Part shown: piece by piece, positions 59,830-64,000 of the stretch
Numbering within the stretch: the first letter of the stretch is position 1
Layout of the letters: every line of letters starts with the position of its first letter
Assembly: GCA_022495995.1 (NCBI GenBank)
Contig: JAFEMH010006975.1
Coordinates: 42,542-106,541, forward strand
DNA: 64,000 nucleotides
Reading direction: 5' to 3'
Source of the DNA: Adenophora triphylla var. japonica
Taxonomy: Eukaryota; Streptophyta; Magnoliopsida; Asterales; Campanulaceae
Notes under the pieces: generated by a model
What the model was told of the DNA's origin: nothing
Database searches by the model: none
What the model saw: only the letters and a program-made list of their open reading frames with translations
Program-made: the position numbers and the translations under genes

Positions 59830-60363
59830 AGTTGAAAATCCATTAGATTTTTAAAATGACCTCAAAAAATATGCAACTATATTTAAATAACAAACCTTGC
59901 AAAAAAAAACAAAAAAAAAAATTTGAATTTGGTACCTATACATTTAGAATGCATAGGTCTCAAATTAAGGCGTGAAATATTCCTAATAACTTTACAAGAT
60001 GTGGACTTGAAGACCAAAATAAGCAAAAAGATGAAATCATTTGATTTCCTTTTTCTCTTTACATTGGAAACCTCCACCTGAATGAAAATTTAAATAAAAA
60101 GTATTATGTCTTTCTCCTTTAGCAGACAATATTTTATGATTGTTACCATTTCTCACTTTCCACCCCTTCGTAATCATAATAATAGCAATTTTGATCTTCA
60201 ATATCATGCACATTGTCTTTTTATCCTTTTGCATGTTGCTTTTTCCTGTTCCACTTTTCAGCTAAAAAACCATTATGCACTCTAGTCACCAAATAATGCT
60301 CGGATCAGGTCACATTTCAATCTTCTTTAAGAGGTTTTGTACTGTGTACTGTATTATATTTAA
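59830..60363. other. Intergenic, no gene seen
   Basis: AT-rich spacer with a purine-rich run at 59900-59920; nothing recognisable. Confidence 0.4.
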
Positions 60364-60859
60364 TACTCCCTTCATTTCAATAATAAGTTCACCATTTTGA
60401 TTTCGACATATAAATTAAGAAAATTGGTGAGTGGAGAAAATATTTTGAGTGTAATAGTAAAATAGAAGAGAGAATGAGTGGAGAAAATAGTAAATTTGAA
60501 AGATGTTATGAGTGTTGTTAGGATTTTAGGGTCCTAAACACAATTGCTAGATTGATAAAGATGCAAGCACAAAATAACAATAATAGCAAGAACGAAACAA
60601 AATTGAAAAACAGATGAACACAAGAGATTTTACGTGGTTCACCAACTTGGCTACGTTCACGAGCGACGGAGAATCAATCCACTATAATCAAGAGAGTACA
60701 AGGAGAATCAAGGTGAAAACCTTTCACACAATCTCACAATCTCTCACAATACAATAGTGAATAACCTAGCTTTGTATCAATCTCTCTCACACAAGACTTA
60801 AAAACGGAACAATGACAAAAAAGGATCAATTTATATGACAAAGGGAAAAACAAACGGAA

Positions 60860-61085
60860 CCCTAATGCAAGCCCAGCCCGTCACACGCCAGGCCTTGAGG
60901 CGCCCGCCTGGCCTTTCACCATGCGCCCGCCTGGCGACGAACCAACGTTGGCCAAACCTCCTGCCGCTGAAGCGGCCGCCTCGCCAAGACCAAGCGCCCG
61001 CCTCGGAGCTACAAAATCATGACTCCAGCTACGGTTTTCCAAGCGTCCGCCTCACCCAAAGTGGGGCGTCCGCCTCGGCCATCAG
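60860..61085. repeat. GC-rich GCGCCCGCCT repeat block
   Basis: The motif GCG(C/T)CCGCCT(C/G)GCC appears about six times in 230 bp, making a GC island in AT-rich DNA. It lies in the unmatched 5' part of the TRIM-like element. Confidence 0.8.
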
Positions 61086-61241
61086 AACACGAGCCTTGCA
61101 GAATTGAGGATGATCGCGATCCCTACAAATGGTAGAGCCATGATTCGGATGTTCCGGCCTGGGTGGCGTGTGTGCGATTATAGTGGTGGTGGGATTCCCT
61201 CTTATGTGACTTTGCGGATGGTCTTGGTTTGAGGGGAGGAT

Positions 61242-61429
61242 TGTTGGGGTGCAAACCCAATCCCACATCGACAATTGAACAAAGTATTGTCAGGTTTATA
61301 AGAGTACACACCCACTTCATTAGTATGAGGCCTTTTGGGAAGTTCCCAAGAGCAAATTCGTGCGGGCTGAGCCCAAAGCGGACAATATCATACTAATGTG
61401 GAGTGGTGAGGATGATCGCGGTCCCTACA
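61242..61429 (+). repeat. 3' LTR of the TRIM-like element (188 bp)
   Basis: TGTTGGGGTGCAAACCC ... GCGGTCCCTACA; contains TTTATAAGAG (TATA-like) and the phrase GAGCCCAAAGCGGACAATAT common in plant short LTRs. Confidence 0.82.
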
Positions 61430-61914
61430 AGTGTAATAGTAAAATAAGATAGAGAATGAGTGGGTGGAATAGTAAAGATTTTTTACCATTTTAAAAAATG
61501 TGAAACTTTAAATGGGACACCCGTTTTAACAAAAAGTGAAGTTATTAATGAATCGATATTTTATATCGATCATCAGTAATTCAACTACTCACAATCAATA
61601 AGGTTAGTGTCGTAATGATAATGATAAGTTCAATCAGGCTCATAAATCAATAATAGTTAGACACATAGTACTACAAAAACTCGTTAAGTTCAATTTCATT
61701 AAATATTTTTAATCTTGATTGTCGTGTCTCAAAATAGGTTATTTCAATTATTTTCTTTTTAACCTTTCACCCTACATCGTGGGGGTGTCTATTTATCACC
61801 AATTTGATTTTGGTGTTGATAGCATTAGAGTTTTGAGTAATGTACGCTGCACAATCCCCAAGTCAAAGACTCTTTTGAGGTCACTTCATCCTTTAAATTT
61901 GAAAATATGACACT

Positions 61915-62400
61915 AGGTTTGTAAAAAGAGTTGAGTTCGATCGAGTTATTCATGTTCGAGCTCGAGCTCGTTTACGTTTTATCGAGTTCAATTTCGAGCT
62001 GAATAAGTGGTTCAATTCGAATTGAGTTGATCGCGAGTCGATTGAGTCTTTCTCGAACCCGAGTTTTAACGAGTCGAGCTCGAATTTTCGTCATTTTTCT
62101 TGAAATATGGAATTTTTAATGAGTTTATCTAGTCGAGCTCGAGTTCGAGTTGATTATCCACAGTGAAATTTTTGAGTTTTTAACCGCTTATCAAGTCGAG
62201 CTAGAAAAAGGTTGATAGTGAGCAAAGAAAAGTTTGAGGTTTTAGCGAGCTTTTCGATACGAGCTTAAAACGAGTCGATCACTAGTCTCACCTGATCGAT
62301 CACGAGTCGGCCTGATCGACTCAAAAAATTAACGAGCTTGAAATCCCGTTGGAGCTTGAGCTCGAGCCACTCGAGTCGAGTTCGAGGTGTCTTGGTTCAA
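61915..62400. repeat. Degenerate element rich in CTCGAG/GAGCTC palindromes
   Basis: Repeats of TCGAGCTCGAG, GAGTCGA and CGAGTT in both orientations. The right edge (minus strand AGGGCCGTTTTTTGAACCAA) looks like a TIR; the left counterpart is eroded. Similar in style to the self-complementary element at 616-1293. Confidence 0.5.
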
Positions 62401-62422
62401 AAAACGGCCCTCTATATGACCA

Positions 62423-63019
62423 GCGGCGGATCTAGGATTTCTTAACTGCGGGTGCACAATTTACACTACATAACTTCATGTTAAAATTTTTCGTAACGCA
62501 ATTACATTGCAATACATAACTTCGAATACAATTGTCTCATAGGAAAAAACAATACAAATATTTGAATTAAATTTGCACCCTACGCGTTTTCATACTTTGA
62601 AAACGTTTAATAACATCATCATTCGTTACTTTCCTAAGCAAATCTTTGTCCATATTCAATGATCAACAATAAAACCACCAAATATTCTACACAAAAATTC
62701 AACGAAATAACCATTTAATCAACAAATATATATAAATCACCCACTAAATCTGAAAAAAAAAAATCAAAGCCTCAAAATTATTTTCAAACCCTAAATTTAT
62801 ATTTTATTTGAATGAGAGAAAGAGAAGTCAAAGGAGAGATTTGAGGGTTTGGAATACTTATCGGAGGACAAAGGATTGAAGCTTGATGGATGAAGAATGA
62901 AGATCGGAGGAGTCGGTGGTAGCATCTAGCTGGTAGTTCGCGTCGATCGTCTCTTCTCTACTCTCTCAGTCTCTCGTGCGTGTTAGAGTCTTGGAGAAAT
63001 AGAAAATAGAAGAAATTGA
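62423..63019. other. hAT-like left end and unassigned spacer
   Basis: CAGCGGCGGATCTAGG at 62423 equals the end of the MITE at 37307, but no right end was found before 63019. The rest includes a C/T-rich stretch on the plus strand near 62945-62980. No gene seen. Confidence 0.45.
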
Positions 63020-64000
63020 GGCTCCGTTTGTTTCACCGTAAAACATTTTCCGGAAAATGATTTCCGGAAAATAACCTGTTTTACGGTGTTTGGTTAGCCC
63101 CCGGAAAATATTTTCCGGAAAATAACTCGTTTTCCGTTGTTTGGTTGCCTAAGTAAAACGTTTTCCGGAAAACATTTTACGCCCTTCCTAAGTAAAACGA
63201 CCTACTGACCTTGTCCTAAGTAAAACATTTTCCGAAAAATGGAGGCCTTAATGTACAACTCATATTACGCCCTGTACAACCACCCACCTGCCTACCCCAC
63301 CCCACCCCCCAAAAAAATTTTATTTATTTTTTTAATTTTTTTGTAATCGCCCCCCCACCCCCTGCCTACCCCACCCCCACCCACCCACCCCACCCCACCC
63401 CACCCCCATCCATTTTTTTTTTTTGTAATCGCCCTACCCCGCTGCTACCCCCCACCCCCAATTTTTTTTTTGTAATCGCCCCTACCCCCGCCTACCCCCA
63501 CCCACCTCCCCCCCAATTTTTTTTTTTTTTTTTTTTTGTAATCGCCCCCTACCCCACCCACCCCCCCAATTTTTATTTTTTGTAATCGCCCCTACCTCCT
63601 ACCTCTCATCTCACCCCCACCCCCTCCCCAAAAAAAAAAGTTTTTTTTTTTTTGTAATCACCCTACCCTCGCCATTACACCCCCCACCCCCAAAAATTTT
63701 ATTTTTTATTTTTTATTTTTTGTAATCGCTTCTACCCTGCCTAATAGAATTTCCACCCCCAAAAATTTTTTTTTGGGGGCAGGGGCCGTTAAAAAAAAAA
63801 TTTTTTTGGGGGCAAAGTGGCGGAAGTGGGCAGTGGGGGCGATTACAAAAAAAAATAAAAATTTGGGGGCGGGGTAGGGGGCGATTACAAAAAAAAAAAA
63901 ATTGGGGGGTGCGGGTGGGGGTGGGAGGTGGGGCGATTACAAAAAAAAAAAAAAATGGGGGGCAAGCGGGGACGATTACAAAAAAAAAATAATAAAATTT
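63020..64000. mobile_element. Harbinger-like TIR element with C-rich array, cut by the window edge
   Basis: Starts GGCTCCGTTTGTTTCACCG, then CATTTTCCGGAAAATGATTT motifs and the phrase TGTACAACTCATATTACGCC also found in the 53001-54480 element. About seven units CCCCTACCCC..T-run..GTAATCGCC follow (63340-63725), then at least four inverted units (GGCGATTACAAAAA, from about 63838). The right TIR lies beyond 64000. Confidence 0.75.

Larger units (their letters stand above)
60511..61434 (+). mobile_element. TRIM-like retroelement with mismatched ends and 5-bp TSD
   Basis: Flanked by AGTGT (60511-60515 and 61430-61434). Starts TGTTAGGATTTTAGGG (60516) and ends CCCTACA (61429). Inside: the end of a 5' LTR (GAGGATGATCGCGATCCCTA, to 61126), a primer site remnant TGGTAGAGCC (61130, family form TGGTATCAGAGCC), a 110-bp internal region, a polypurine tract GAGGGGAGGAT, and a 3' LTR (61242-61429). 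The 5' 600 bp do not resemble the 3' LTR beyond its last 22 bases. No protein is encoded, as in TRIMs. Confidence 0.75.
60364..61555. mobile_element. Stowaway MITE interrupted by a retroelement
   Basis: Left end TA, CTCCCTTCATTTC at 60364; the family interior (GAGTGTAATAGTAAAATAGA, GAGAGAATGAGTGG) continues to 60515 and resumes at 61430, ending in a worn right end AGTGAAGTTATTAATGAA about 61555. Joining the two halves gives the usual ATGAGTGTAATAG interior, so the sequence between is a later insertion. Confidence 0.75.

Noticed and set aside
60835..61107. 90-codon plus-strand frame in the GC-rich block
   Set aside because: It spans the GCGCCCGCCT repeats inside a noncoding TRIM-like element; no domain, and coding potential is from GC content only.

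Overview
The window is nuclear DNA of a eudicot plant. It is AT-rich, its genes are split by spliceosomal introns, and most of it is transposable elements (TEs). Three host genes can be reconstructed exon by exon. (1) A nucleobase-ascorbate transporter of the NAT11/NAT12 type lies on the minus strand. Its first eight coding exons run from 10165 to 1452 and the C-terminal exons lie off the left edge. (2) A plastid-type probable 2-carboxy-D-arabinitol-1-phosphatase is complete on the plus strand (22467-25898, nine exons, 529 aa, one GC-AG intron). (3) A small Sel1-repeat (HCP-like) protein lies on the plus strand (34836-40184, eight coding exons, 274 aa). No RNA gene, CRISPR array or bacterial-type operon is present.

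Layout. 1-10430: the NAT gene, whose introns carry a hAT-like element, a tRNA-derived SINE, a long-TIR element with a perfect 8-bp target duplication and a Stowaway MITE. 11492-11976: Ty1/copia pol debris. 13275-18471: 3' part of a Tat-like Ty3/gypsy element with an integrase tail, a 3' minisatellite, an intron-containing antisense extra ORF (now a pseudogene) and a 3' LTR. 18668-20976: Stowaway MITEs and two short Helitrons, one with a MITE inside its 5' terminus. 21015-22189: a TIR element that has captured a leucine-rich-repeat gene exon. 22321-25898: the phosphatase. 26900-28048: MITEs. 28639-34353: a young chromovirus with nearly identical LTRs and a GAAAA target duplication, just upstream of the Sel1 gene. 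40431-40717: a MULE-type MITE behind the Sel1 gene.

41000-64000 holds no credible host gene. It contains Stowaways, a Harbinger-like element, a 4.2-kb Helitron built from internal tandem repeats, two Harbinger-like elements filled with C-rich/A-tract minisatellites, a foldback studded with GATATC palindromes, a long 3' LTR, and a TRIM-like retroelement inserted into a Stowaway.

The three genes do not look functionally linked: a membrane transporter, a Rubisco-inhibitor phosphatase and a repeat-scaffold protein. What ties the window together is TE biology: nested insertions with readable target duplications, gene-fragment capture, minisatellite growth inside DNA transposons and an antisense ORF inside a retroelement. 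Exon boundaries were read by eye from splice consensus and family similarity; no alignment or search was run.
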